A program made the position numbers and the translations under genes. From contig CAWEKD010000005.1 of NCBI GenBank assembly GCA_963809545.1, positions 1,670,250-1,734,249 on the forward strand: 64,000 nucleotides of DNA, read 5' to 3'. The notes beneath the pieces were generated by a model that saw nothing but the letters and a program-made list of their open reading frames with translations, ran no database searches and had not been told where the DNA came from. Each line of letters starts with the position of its first letter. The first letter of the stretch is position 1. This DNA comes from Natronosporangium sp035305625. GTDB taxonomy: Bacteria; Actinomycetota; Actinomycetes; Mycobacteriales; Micromonosporaceae. Below are positions 44,098-53,190 of this stretch, piece after piece.

Positions 44098-46695
44098 GTG
44101 ACCGTGGACATGCGGTATCTGGCTTTCTGCCAGCAGGGCACTCCGTTCTATGACCGCAACCTGCCTGATCCGGAATCGCCGGAACTAGCGGAGTTCGCTC
44201 CGGGGGTGGAACCAGAGGGTTGGAAGCGGGAGCTCGACACCGAATGGATCTATCTCCGGCCACCCGGGATCGAGCTACCGAAGCAGGGTTGGAAGATCCA
44301 CGTGTCCGCGACCCTGGACAACGCGGAACGGGTCCTGTCTCGGGTCCTCGACTACTGCATCCCGCGGAGGGTGAGCTTCAAGTTCATCCGGGACCGGGCG
44401 GTGCTAGCCCGGCGGAACAGCAAGTACGGGGACCGCAGCGCCAGTGGGAAGTTCGTCACGATCTACCCACTGGATGAGGCGCAGTTGGAAACCATCCTGC
44501 ACGAACTCGGGGAGCTGCTGGCTGGGGAGCAGGGACCGTACATTCTCAGCGACCTGCGCTGGCGGGAAGGCCCACTCTACGTGCGGTACGGCGGCTTCGT
44601 CGCCAGGATGATCCGCTCCGAGTCCGGGGAGCTGGTCCACGCCATCGAGGACCCGGACGGGAACCTGGTGCCGGACCGTCGGGGGCCTGGTTTCCGCCCG
44701 CCCGAGTGGGTGAAACTCCCTGAGTGCCTTACGGAGGCCTGGCAGGCGCGGCAGGCAGGGACCCTGCGCGACTTCCCCTACCGGGTGAAGGCGGCCATGC
44801 ACTTCTCCAACGGAGGCGGGGTGTACATCGCCACCGACACCCGGACCGGGAAGGAGGTGCTCCTCAAGGAGGCGCGGCCGCTGGCGGGGATCGACGAACT
44901 CAACCGGGACGCGCTGGATCGCCAGAACACTGAGCGCTGGGCGCTGGAGAAGCTAGCCGGACTGGACGTGGTCCCCACCCTGCTGGAACAGCGGCGTGGC
45001 CACGAGCACTACTTCCTGGTCCGAGCTTTCGCCGACGGAGTGCCACTGCACCGCCTTGTCAGCGCCCGCAACCCGTACCTGCACGGCAACCAGGACCCGG
45101 CCGCGCTGGCGGAGTACACCGAATGGGCGCTACGGATCCTCGACCGGATCGAAACCGGGGTCCGGCAGATGCACGAGCGCGGGGTGGTCTACGGGGATCT
45201 GCACGTCAACAACGTGCTGGTGGACAAGCACGACCGGGTATGCTTCATCGACTTGGAGACCGCCAGCGCGGTGGAAGACCAAGCCGGACAGGCGATCGGA
45301 GCTCCCGGGTTCCGGGCACCGCTGCACTACCGGGGTATTGAGGTCGACTGGTACGCCATGGCGTGCATACGCATCTCCATGTTCGTACCGATGACCATGC
45401 TGCTCTCCGCGGATCCCCGCAAACTGGAGCAACTGCTGGAGCTGGTGACCTCTACCTTCCCTGTCCCCGACGACTTCGTCGATCGCGTGAAGAGGGACCT
45501 CGGTCCGTCTCCCTACGGACCGGACGCGTCCTCCCGCCCCCGGCAGACCGATGAACTGTGGCCCGAGCAGACGCCACAGCAGTGGGCGCACACCCGGAAG
45601 CTGCTGGTGGACCACATTCTGGGTAGTGCTACCCTGGAGCGTTCAGACCGTCTCTACCCGGGTGACATCGGCCAGTTCCTGCTCCCTGCGGGGGCGCTCA
45701 GCCTGGCGTACGGTGCGGCTGGCGTGATGTCGGTCCTCAGTGACCTGGGGCTGGAGGTGCCGGCGGAGCATGTGTCCTGGTTGACCGATGCGGTGACCCG
45801 ACTGAAGCATCCGGCAATGGGGCTGTTCGACGGGCTGGTCGGGGTCGCCTACGGGCTGGACCGGATCGGACAGCCGGAGCGGTGCCACGAGGTACTGGCG
45901 AAGGTGCGTGCCTTCCCGGCCGAGATGATGGACGACACGCTGATGTCCGGGCTGGCGGGGGTCGCGGCCGGATACGCGTACTTCGCCGAACGGTACCAGG
46001 ATCGGGAACTGACGGACGCCTGCCTGAACCTGATTGACCAGCTTCGGTCTCGCCCCTTGCGGGAAAACAAGGGCGGTAGGGACATCCGGGACCTGGGACT
46101 GTATCGGGGGGCGAGTGGTCGCGCGCTGGCCTACCTGCGCGCCTACCATCTCTGCCAGGATCGGGACTTGTTGACGGCGGCGGCCGAGGCGATCCGGCAT
46201 GACCTGTCGCAACTCGACTGGGACCCGGAGAGCACGGTACCGCTGAGCGAACTGCGGCGCCAGGCCCGGTGGTTGCTGCCGATGGTGCAGGCCGGCGGCG
46301 CCGGCATTGCCTTGGTGATCGACCAGCTGCTGCGCCACTACGATGCGCCCGATCTGGCCACGGCCAGGGACCAGGTGGCGGAAGTCCTACAGCAGGAATA
46401 CATCACCTATAGCGGTATTCTGCAGGGCCGCGCGGGGGTCATGCTGACGCTGCACGCGCTCGGTGTGCCCGCCGACGACCCGGTGATGCAGCGCCACCTG
46501 AAGGCGCTGGGCTGGATGGTGATCCCGCACGAGGACGGCATCGGTTTCCTCGGGGACGCCATGCTGCGCCTGTCCTGCGACCTGGGCACCGGGGCGGCCG
46601 GGGTGGTCGCGGTCGTGGACCGGATCGTGACCGGCCAGCCACCGCAGCTGCCGCTGTACCTGTTCGGTGCCGCGCCGGAGCCTGCCCGCCCATGA
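44098..46695 (+). CDS. Class III lanthipeptide synthetase (LanKC)
   Basis: 865 residues in the LanKC order. The phospho-Ser/Thr lyase domain (1 to about 205) has GWKIHVSATLDNAE, NSKYGDRSASGKFVTIYP and YILSDLRWREGPLYVRYGG. The kinase domain (about 225-500) has the catalytic loop YGDLHVNN (D367, N372) and metal motif IDLE (D385). The C-terminal LanC-like domain (about 530-865) lacks the Cys-Cys-His zinc set, as in class III. It should phosphorylate and eliminate Ser/Thr in a precursor to give Dha/Dhb. None of the four precursors here has a cysteine, so thioether rings cannot form on them. Confidence 0.93.
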   Translation: MTVDMRYLAFCQQGTPFYDRNLPDPESPELAEFAPGVEPEGWKRELDTEWIYLRPPGIELPKQGWKIHVSATLDNAERVLSRVLDYCIPRRVSFKFIRDRAVLARRNSKYGDRSASGKFVTIYPLDEAQLETILHELGELLAGEQGPYILSDLRWREGPLYVRYGGFVARMIRSESGELVHAIEDPDGNLVPDRRGPGFRPPEWVKLPECLTEAWQARQAGTLRDFPYRVKAAMHFSNGGGVYIATDTRTGKEVLLKEARPLAGIDELNRDALDRQNTERWALEKLAGLDVVPTLLEQRRGHEHYFLVRAFADGVPLHRLVSARNPYLHGNQDPAALAEYTEWALRILDRIETGVRQMHERGVVYGDLHVNNVLVDKHDRVCFIDLETASAVEDQAGQAIGAPGFRAPLHYRGIEVDWYAMACIRISMFVPMTMLLSADPRKLEQLLELVTSTFPVPDDFVDRVKRDLGPSPYGPDASSRPRQTDELWPEQTPQQWAHTRKLLVDHILGSATLERSDRLYPGDIGQFLLPAGALSLAYGAAGVMSVLSDLGLEVPAEHVSWLTDAVTRLKHPAMGLFDGLVGVAYGLDRIGQPERCHEVLAKVRAFPAEMMDDTLMSGLAGVAAGYAYFAERYQDRELTDACLNLIDQLRSRPLRENKGGRDIRDLGLYRGASGRALAYLRAYHLCQDRDLLTAAAEAIRHDLSQLDWDPESTVPLSELRRQARWLLPMVQAGGAGIALVIDQLLRHYDAPDLATARDQVAEVLQQEYITYSGILQGRAGVMLTLHALGVPADDPVMQRHLKALGWMVIPHEDGIGFLGDAMLRLSCDLGTGAAGVVAVVDRIVTGQPPQLPLYLFGAAPEPARP

Positions 46696-46700
46696 ACGAC

Positions 46701-46735
46701 CCGGGGGGTGTGCGGCGACGCCGCACACCCCCCGG
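46701..46735. terminator. Bidirectional terminator between convergent genes
   Basis: A perfect 16-bp stem CCGGGGGGTGTGCGGC with loop GAC, between the lanKC stop and the end of the minus-strand sugar operon. Confidence 0.85.
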
Positions 46736-46745
46736 TAACGGCTTC

Positions 46746-47852
46746 TCAGGCCGGAATGACCTTGTGCAACGCCTCGATCACCCGTAGCTGCCGCTCTTCC
46801 GACAGCGACGCGTACATCGGTAGCGAGAAGATCTCATCGGCCATCGCCTCGGTGACCGGCAACGACCCGGACCCGTAGCCGAGGTGCGCGAAGCCGGTCA
46901 TGGTGTGGACCGGCCACCGGTAGCTGACGTTCAGCTCGATGTCGTACTCCCGCAACCGGGCCAGGATCTCATCCCGGGCGGGGTGGCGCACCACGTACAG
47001 GTAGTACACGTGGGTGTTCCCGGGGGCGATCGTCGGAAACACCAGGCCGGTACCGGCGAGCTCCCGCTGGTACCGCTCCGCCACCGCCCGCCGCGCCTCG
47101 ATGTACTGGTCCAGCCGGCGCAGCTTGCGCCGGAGGATCTCCGCCTGAACTTCGTCCAGGCGGCTGTTGTGGCCGGGGGTACGGACCACGTAGTAGCGGT
47201 CCTCCATGCCGTAGTACCGCAGCCGCCGGAGGTTGCGGTCCACCTCTTCCTGGGAGGTGATCACCGCCCCGCCGTCGCCGTAGGCGCCGAGGACCTTGGT
47301 CGGGTAGAAGGAGAAGGCGGCGGCGTCACCGAACGTACCGACCAGTTGGCCGTGCTGCCGGGCCCCGTGGGCCTGGGCGCAGTCCTCCAGAATCACCAGC
47401 CCGTGGCGCTCGGCCAGCTCCCGCAGCGGCGCCATGTCCACCGCCTGTCCGTACAGGTGGACCGGCAGCAGGCACCGGGTCCGGTCGGTGATGGCCGCCT
47501 CCACCTGGGACACGTCCATCAGGTAGGTGTCGGGGTGGATGTCCACGAACACCGGCACCGCCCCGACCGCATCGATGGCCACCACGGTGGGGGCGGCGGT
47601 GTTGGATACGGTGATCACCTCATCGCCGGGACCGATGCCGAGGGCACGGAGCGCCAGCACAATCGCGTTGGTGCCGTTGTCGACCCCGACGGAGTAGGTG
47701 GCCCCGTGGTAGGCGGCGAACTCGCGCTCGAATCCGGCCACGCTCTCGCCCAGGATCAGGCGCCCCGAAGAGAAGACGGTCTCTACCGCGTCGAGTATGT
47801 CGGCGCGCTCCGCGGCGTACTCGTCAAGGTAATCCCAGACCCGGATAGTCAT
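46746..47852 (-). CDS. DegT/DnrJ/EryC1-type sugar 3-aminotransferase, EvaB-like
   Basis: 368 residues from ATG 47852; the open frame extends further but has no family similarity. Features: LILGESVAGFEREFAAYHG, GVDNGTNAIVLALRALG, VHLYGQAVDM, ILEDCAQAHGA and the PLP lysine K186 in SFYPTKVLGAYGDGG. This branch aminates C3 of dTDP-3-keto sugars. The start overlaps the stop of the ketoreductase gene upstream (ATGA). Confidence 0.92.
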   Translation of the reverse strand: MTIRVWDYLDEYAAERADILDAVETVFSSGRLILGESVAGFEREFAAYHGATYSVGVDNGTNAIVLALRALGIGPGDEVITVSNTAAPTVVAIDAVGAVPVFVDIHPDTYLMDVSQVEAAITDRTRCLLPVHLYGQAVDMAPLRELAERHGLVILEDCAQAHGARQHGQLVGTFGDAAAFSFYPTKVLGAYGDGGAVITSQEEVDRNLRRLRYYGMEDRYYVVRTPGHNSRLDEVQAEILRRKLRRLDQYIEARRAVAERYQRELAGTGLVFPTIAPGNTHVYYLYVVRHPARDEILARLREYDIELNVSYRWPVHTMTGFAHLGYGSGSLPVTEAMADEIFSLPMYASLSEERQLRVIEALHKVIPA

Positions 47853-48889
47853 GCGGCTCCTCCGATTGGTTGGCGATGGTGCTGCTGGCTTACCAGGGCG
47901 GCGACCGTGCGCCGGACCGCGTCCCGCCATCCGACCCGGGCCGACCAGCCGGTCGCGGCGGTGAAGGCGGCGGGGTCGAGTTGGACGCTCCGTAGGTCCA
48001 GCGGGCTGGCGTAGGGCGGCGGGGGAACCTGGCGCACCTCGACCCGGTGGCCACCGGACAGTGCGGCGACGTCGTCGGCGATCGCGGCGAACAGTTCCCG
48101 CAACTGGACCCGCTGCCCGGAGCCGACCACCCAGGCCCGCCCGGACAACCGGTCGGCCGCCGCCAAGGCCGCGACGAACGCGGCGGCGGCGTCGGTCACG
48201 TACAGGAGATCGCGTACGACGCTGCCGTCGTTCCACAGGGTGAGGGCCTGCCCCGCCAAGGCCCGACGGGCCATGGCCGAGACGATGCCCTTGTCCTGAC
48301 AGCTGGTGGCGGCGGCGGGGCCGAACACGGTGGGCAGTCGCAGGCTGGCGGCGCGGCAGTGTCCGGCCCGGGTCGCCTCGAGGAGGGCCCGCTCCGCGGC
48401 CAGTTTCTGGCGGTCGTACGCGGTGACGGGGTGGTCCGGCTCGGCTCCGGTCAGTGGGCCAGGGTGATGGCCGGCTTGGCTGGTGCTGCCGGCGAACAGC
48501 ACGATCGGCGGGGAGCCGGTGAACTGGCCCTCGGCGCACATCTCGGCCACGGTGGTGGCGATCCCCTGGTTCACCCGGGCGCTGTCACTGTCGTCATCGG
48601 ACACACGCCAGGTCTGCTGCCCCGCGATCCGGGCGACCGCGACAATGACCGCATCCGCGGCGTGGATCGCCCGGGCCAGGGCTTTCCGGTCAGTGAGGTC
48701 GGCGGAGAGGGGGGTGAGTGTCGCGGCGGTCTGCGCGGCGGGCAGGGTGACCGTGGTCGGGCGGCGGGAGGCCGCTCGAATGTGGACCCGGTGGGGGGCA
48801 AGAGCCTGGATGATGGCGCTGCCGAGAAAGCCGGACCCGCCCAGCACACTGACGACCGGCCGGCGCGCGCGGCCGGCATCGTTCAGCAT
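47849..48889 (-). CDS. NAD(P)-dependent dTDP-4-keto-sugar reductase, EvaE-like
   Basis: 346 residues from ATG 48889. Extended SDR fold: VVSVLGGSGFLGSAIIQAL (Rossmann), an active-site YDRQK (Tyr-xxx-Lys) and LRLPTVFGPAA, then VRDLLYVTDAAAAFVAAL. It fits the TylCIV/EvaE-type 4-ketoreductases that finish deoxysugar synthesis. It overlaps the 2,3-dehydratase gene by 7 bases and the aminotransferase by 4, so the operon is tightly coupled. Confidence 0.87.
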   Translation of the reverse strand: MLNDAGRARRPVVSVLGGSGFLGSAIIQALAPHRVHIRAASRRPTTVTLPAAQTAATLTPLSADLTDRKALARAIHAADAVIVAVARIAGQQTWRVSDDDSDSARVNQGIATTVAEMCAEGQFTGSPPIVLFAGSTSQAGHHPGPLTGAEPDHPVTAYDRQKLAAERALLEATRAGHCRAASLRLPTVFGPAAATSCQDKGIVSAMARRALAGQALTLWNDGSVVRDLLYVTDAAAAFVAALAAADRLSGRAWVVGSGQRVQLRELFAAIADDVAALSGGHRVEVRQVPPPPYASPLDLRSVQLDPAAFTAATGWSARVGWRDAVRRTVAALVSQQHHRQPIGGAA

Positions 48890-50244
48890 CGGCCACCCGG
48901 GGCGGGCTCGGCGAGCAGGGAGGTCAGGCAGCTCAGCAGGCTGCGGGTCTGCACGTTGGCATAGTAGCTGTGCCGTAACAGTTCCCGCAGCTGCGCGACC
49001 GTGATCCAGCGGTAGCCGGTCGGCTCGTCGAACGGGGCGGTCTCGACAATCAGGTGGCGGTTGCGGGTGTGGAAGAACCGTCCCCCCTCCTCCGACAGCA
49101 TCGTGTCGAACCGGATGTCTTGCGGGGAGGCCGACAGCGCCCGGATCAGCAGCTCTGCTTCGGCCGCCGACGGTTCCGGGGTGCCCGGCAGTTGTTGGAC
49201 CGAGGGCGCGAGCTCCGCGACGTCGATCAGCCCGGGTTCGATCCGCAACTGCACCAACAGGTGCAGCACCCCCTCGATGTCGGCCACCAGCAGGGCCAGC
49301 ACGCCCGGGTCCGGCACCTCGATCATCGGCTGGGACCACGACTGGACTTCCCGACCAGCCGCCTCCACCGATACCCCGATGATGTGGAAGGGGGAGTCCT
49401 TGCCCGCCGACAGCACGCCGTCGACGTGTCGCCATTCCGGCAACTCCGGTAGGGACAGCCGAGTGGTGTCGACCCGGTGTCGGCAGCGGGTGTCGGTGAT
49501 CCAGTGCAGCAGGTCGGGCAACCGGTGGTGGGCCGGCGCGTCCGGCTGCATGGAGCGGTGCAGGGCGTGCTGGAAAGGTGAGGACGTCGTCGGCGCCGGT
49601 TCCGGCACCCATGGCAGACAGCCCAGCACCGTGCGTAGGTCCATGCTGAGCAGGTCGTCCACCGCCAGCAGTCGGTAGACCGTGGACAGGGGAAGCCAGC
49701 AGAACCCGTCCTGCGCCGCCGGTGGTTCCGCTACCTGGACCACGATGTTCCGGTTCCGTTTGCGGAAGAACACCGCGCCGTGCTCGGATTGCCGGGTGTC
49801 TACCACGATCTGGTGTGGCGCGGGATTGGCGAAATAGTCCAGGTACGGCACGGGGCGTCCACCGTGTACCCGGGTGTAGTTGCTGTGGGTGGCTTGCACC
49901 GTGGTGGAGATCTGGACTCCGTTGATGTTGCCGGGCTCCGGCTTGGCCTGCACCAGGACCTGTAGTTCACCGTCCCGTTCGGCCATCAGGAGCCCGAGCA
50001 CCCCGATGTCGTTCTGGTAGACCACCGGCTGCCGCCAGGTCAGCACGCCGTCGACCGCCACCGCGAGGCCGTGGATGTCGAAGAACCGTCCGGACTCGTG
50101 GCGGATGGTCGCCACCCCGGGGTGGGCCTCCCAGCGCGCCACCTCCGCCAGCGGGATCCGGGTGGGGCGGGTGTAGAAGCGCTGCCGGACGTCCGTGAGC
50201 CAGGGAGCGACCTCACCGTCGGTGATCGGGTCCAGGGTGGGCAT
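48883..50244 (-). CDS. NDP-hexose 2,3-dehydratase, EvaA-like
   Basis: 453 residues made of two related halves, as is usual for the family. Each half contains a GRFFDIHG or GRFFHTRNRHLIVE-type block and an LLVQ(A/L) strand (LVQAKPEPGNINGVQISTTVQATHSNY in the first, LLVQLRIEPGLIDVAELAPS in the second). The enzyme removes the C2 hydroxyl of dTDP-4-keto-6-deoxyglucose, the first committed step to 2,6-dideoxysugars. Confidence 0.93.
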   Translation of the reverse strand: MPTLDPITDGEVAPWLTDVRQRFYTRPTRIPLAEVARWEAHPGVATIRHESGRFFDIHGLAVAVDGVLTWRQPVVYQNDIGVLGLLMAERDGELQVLVQAKPEPGNINGVQISTTVQATHSNYTRVHGGRPVPYLDYFANPAPHQIVVDTRQSEHGAVFFRKRNRNIVVQVAEPPAAQDGFCWLPLSTVYRLLAVDDLLSMDLRTVLGCLPWVPEPAPTTSSPFQHALHRSMQPDAPAHHRLPDLLHWITDTRCRHRVDTTRLSLPELPEWRHVDGVLSAGKDSPFHIIGVSVEAAGREVQSWSQPMIEVPDPGVLALLVADIEGVLHLLVQLRIEPGLIDVAELAPSVQQLPGTPEPSAAEAELLIRALSASPQDIRFDTMLSEEGGRFFHTRNRHLIVETAPFDEPTGYRWITVAQLRELLRHSYYANVQTRSLLSCLTSLLAEPAPGGRC

Positions 50245-50253
50245 GGCGAGTCC

Positions 50254-51480
50254 TCAGTCCACCCGGACTTCCGGGACGTACCGGATCCATTTCCCGCCGG
50301 CCTGCCGGAACGCCGACTCCTTCGCGAAGATCTCTTCGGCGTGGTTCCAGGCGAACAGCAGGAAGTACTCCGGATAGTCGGCCACCGTCTCCGGGAACGG
50401 CAGGACCGGAATCCGGGATCCGGGGGTCACGGTGTGCTGCTTCGCCGGGGTGATGTCGTAAATCCGGGGGAGGAGCTCCGGGGTGATGCCGCAGTAGTTG
50501 AGGACCGTGGCGCTCTTGGCGGTAGCGCCGTAGCCGGCCACGCCCCGCCCTTCCTGGCGGAGCTTCTCCAACAGTTCGACGAGGCCGTCCCGCCGGCGGG
50601 CCACCTCAGCCGCGAAGGCAGCCAGGGTCTGCGGGTCGTGTAGTCCCTGGGCGGCTTCTTCCGCGAGCAGCGCGGCCACGGCCGGGCTCGGGGTCCGGGC
50701 GCCGGCGCGGGCCAGGGTGTAGCGAATCTCGCCGCCATGCACCCCGAGCCGCTCGACATCGATGAGTTCGAAGCCGAATTGTTGAGCGGTCCGAGCGATC
50801 GACTGCCCCGAGAACAGGTAGAAGTGCTCGTCGTAGATCTGGTCGTAGGAGCCCAGTCGGACGACGTCTCCCAGGTACGGGTCTTCGAAGATGAAGACCC
50901 CGGTCGGCGAGAGCAGGTGGGTCAGCCCTTGGAACACCGACTCCAGGTACGGAATGTGGCAGAGGGTGTTCGCCGCGTACACGACGTCGGCGGGCCCTTC
51001 CGCGTCACGGATCTCCACCGCGGTCGCCTCTTCGAAGAAGGCGGCCCGGACCCGGACCCCGTGCGCCGCGGCATCCTCGATCGCGTTGACCGCGGGGTCG
51101 ACTCCCAAGTGGCGGATGCCGGCGGCGGCGACGGTGCGCAGCATCGTCCCGTCGTTGCAGCCGATCTCCACGAGGAACGGATCGTCGCCGGTGAGTTCGG
51201 TCCGCAGCAGCCGGTGGGCCAGGTTCTCGAAGTGCCGGCGCATGAACATCGACGTGGCGGTGCGGAACGGATAGTCACGGTGGAACATCCGCTCGCGCGG
51301 CACCTCCTGCATGAGTTGCACCATGCCGCAGTCGGTGCACGCCCCGACCGTCAGCGGATAAGTGAACTCTGGACTCTCGTCGGCGGGGTCACGGAAAGCG
51401 TCCGAGAGGGGCTGTTGGCCGAGGTCGAGGAACTGGTAGAGGCTGCCACGACAGATCCGGCACTGATTCATGGCGGGCAT
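50254..51480 (-). CDS. Sugar 3-C-methyltransferase, EvaC/TylCIII-like
   Basis: 408 residues. An N-terminal zinc domain with two Cys pairs (CRICRG...CTDCGMVQ) is followed by a SAM-binding core (FLVEIGCNDGTMLRTVAAAG) and EDPYLGDVVRLGSYDQIYDEHFY, then a C-terminal domain (GYGATAKSATVLNYCGI, FAWNHAEEIFAKE). This is the TylCIII/EvaC layout. The enzyme adds a methyl branch at C3. It is the first gene of the minus-strand sugar operon evaC-A-E-B. Confidence 0.93.
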   Translation of the reverse strand: MPAMNQCRICRGSLYQFLDLGQQPLSDAFRDPADESPEFTYPLTVGACTDCGMVQLMQEVPRERMFHRDYPFRTATSMFMRRHFENLAHRLLRTELTGDDPFLVEIGCNDGTMLRTVAAAGIRHLGVDPAVNAIEDAAAHGVRVRAAFFEEATAVEIRDAEGPADVVYAANTLCHIPYLESVFQGLTHLLSPTGVFIFEDPYLGDVVRLGSYDQIYDEHFYLFSGQSIARTAQQFGFELIDVERLGVHGGEIRYTLARAGARTPSPAVAALLAEEAAQGLHDPQTLAAFAAEVARRRDGLVELLEKLRQEGRGVAGYGATAKSATVLNYCGITPELLPRIYDITPAKQHTVTPGSRIPVLPFPETVADYPEYFLLFAWNHAEEIFAKESAFRQAGGKWIRYVPEVRVD

Positions 51481-51639
51481 GCTAGCAACGGACCGTCGCG
51501 CCAGCGAGAGTCAAGTTGCACACCCACCGAAGCGGAATCGCTTGTCTGGCAAGGCATTGGACATGGCGGGCAGTTCGTGCCTATGCCCCTGGCGGGGCGG
51601 AAGGGCGCAGTCCGGAGGCGCCGGTCAACCGGTCACGAG

Positions 51640-51684
51640 CCGATCGGGGTGGCCGGGTACGCCATACCCGGCCACCCCGATCGG
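51640..51684 (-). terminator. Terminator downstream of glyA
   Basis: A perfect 20-bp stem CCGATCGGGGTGGCCGGGTA with loop CGCCA, 21 bases beyond the glyA stop. It separates glyA from the sugar operon. Confidence 0.85.
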
Positions 51685-51705
51685 TAACTCGACGCCGGGT
51701 GTGGG

Positions 51706-52980
51706 TCAGGCGGGAGTGGGCGCGAACCCGGGCGCGGGGTAGGCGGCCAGCAGCTCCCGGACCTCACCGGCGATCCGGTCCAGGGTCGCCTCATCCTGCC
51801 GGATCGCCGCCGCTACCGCCTCGTCGATCCAGGCGGCCACCTGCGGCATCTGGGCTTCGGTGAGCCCGCGGGTGGTCAGGGCGGCGGTGCCGAGCCGCAG
51901 CCCGGACGGGTCGAACGGCTTGCGCGGGTCGTACGGCACGGTGTTGTAGTTGCACTCGATCCCGGCCCGGTCCAGGGCCTGCGCGGCCGGCTTGCCGCCG
52001 ATCTCCTTGGTGGTGAGGTCGATCAGGATCAGGTGGTTGTCGGTGCCGCCGGAGACCAGCGAGAACCCACGCGCCATCAGCGCCTCCGCGAGCGCCCGGG
52101 CGTTGGCCACCACCTGGTGGGCGTAGGTGCGGAAGTCGGGCGTGGCGGCCTCACGCAGCGCCACCGCGATCCCGGCGGTGGTGTGGTTGTGCGGCCCGCC
52201 CTGCAGGCCCGGGAACACCGCCTTGTCGATCGCCTTGGCGTGCTCGGCGGTGCACATCAGCATCGCGCCCCGGGGCCCGCGCAGGGTCTTGTGGGTGGTG
52301 GTGGAGATGACGTCGGCGTACCCGACCGGGGACGGGTGCGCCCCGCCGGCGATCAGCCCGGCGATGTGGGCGATGTCCGCCACCAGGATCGCCCCCACCT
52401 CCTTGGCGATCTCCGCGAACGCCGGGAAGTCGATGGTCCGGGGGATGGCGGTGCCGCCACAGAAGATCACTTTGGGGCGCTCCGCGCGGGCCAGTTCCCG
52501 GACCTCGTCGAAGTCGATCCGGCCGGTGTCCCGCCGCACCCCGTACCGGACCGGCCGGAACCAGGTGCCGGTGGCCGACACCGACCACCCGTGGGTGAGG
52601 TGCCCACCCATGGGCAGGGACATCCCCATCACCGTCTCGCCCGGCTGCAGGAACGCCAGGTAGATCGCGAGGTTGGCGGGGGAGCCCGAGTACGGCTGGA
52701 CGTTGACGTGGTCGACTCCGAACAGGGCCTTGGCCCGCTCCACCGCCAGGGTCTCGATCGGGTCGATGAACTGCTGGCCTTCGTAGTAGCGCCGCCCCGG
52801 GTACCCCTCGGAGTACTTGTTGGTCAGCACCGTGCCGGTGGCCTCCATCACCGCGGTGGACACGTAGTTTTCGGAGGCGATCATCCGGAGCTTGTCCTGC
52901 TGCCGCTGGGCTTCTCCCTCGATCAGAGCGGCGAGCTCCGGATCGGCGGCGGCCAGGTTGGTGATCGGTGGTACGTGCAT
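51706..52980 (-). CDS. glyA: Serine hydroxymethyltransferase
   Basis: 424 residues from ATG 52980; the frame stays open upstream through the riboswitch but is not coding there. Motifs: MIASENYVS, NKYSEGYPGRRYYEGQ, DIAHIAGLIAGGAHPSP and the PLP lysine in TTTHKTLRGPRGAML. It interconverts serine and glycine and makes methylene-tetrahydrofolate. A ZTP riboswitch precedes it. Confidence 0.97.
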   Translation of the reverse strand: MHVPPITNLAAADPELAALIEGEAQRQQDKLRMIASENYVSTAVMEATGTVLTNKYSEGYPGRRYYEGQQFIDPIETLAVERAKALFGVDHVNVQPYSGSPANLAIYLAFLQPGETVMGMSLPMGGHLTHGWSVSATGTWFRPVRYGVRRDTGRIDFDEVRELARAERPKVIFCGGTAIPRTIDFPAFAEIAKEVGAILVADIAHIAGLIAGGAHPSPVGYADVISTTTHKTLRGPRGAMLMCTAEHAKAIDKAVFPGLQGGPHNHTTAGIAVALREAATPDFRTYAHQVVANARALAEALMARGFSLVSGGTDNHLILIDLTTKEIGGKPAAQALDRAGIECNYNTVPYDPRKPFDPSGLRLGTAALTTRGLTEAQMPQVAAWIDEAVAAAIRQDEATLDRIAGEVRELLAAYPAPGFAPTPA

Positions 52981-53004
52981 GTGGCTTCCGCTCCTATCGA
53001 CCCC

Positions 53005-53088
53005 CGCACCCAGGCGCGCGGCGCGGGTGGCGTGGTTGCTCCCCGGTGGTCGGTTCCACCTCGTCGCGCCAGTCGCGTACCCACCCGA
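53005..53088 (-). ncRNA. ZTP (pfl-type) riboswitch upstream of glyA
   Basis: On the minus strand the leader contains CGCGACTGGCG, then GACCACCGGGGAGC, and, after a spacer, CGCCTGGGTGCG. These are the conserved blocks of the pfl motif in the right order, and pfl elements commonly precede glyA in actinobacteria. It lies 25 bases before the start codon. ZTP/ZMP binding would raise glyA expression when one-carbon folates are short. Confidence 0.85.
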
Positions 53089-53190
53089 TCGTAGTGGTGG
53101 CCCCGCCCTAGCTCCGGCGGTGCCCACCCTCCAAGCGACGGCCACGCCGATGCGAGCGCCGCTGACGATCAGCAGACGACCCCCGTGGTA

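Noticed and set aside
46746..48539. A single 597-residue aminotransferase
   Set aside because: The first 230 residues of the open frame are a shadow of the overlapping ketoreductase. Family similarity begins at ATG 47852.
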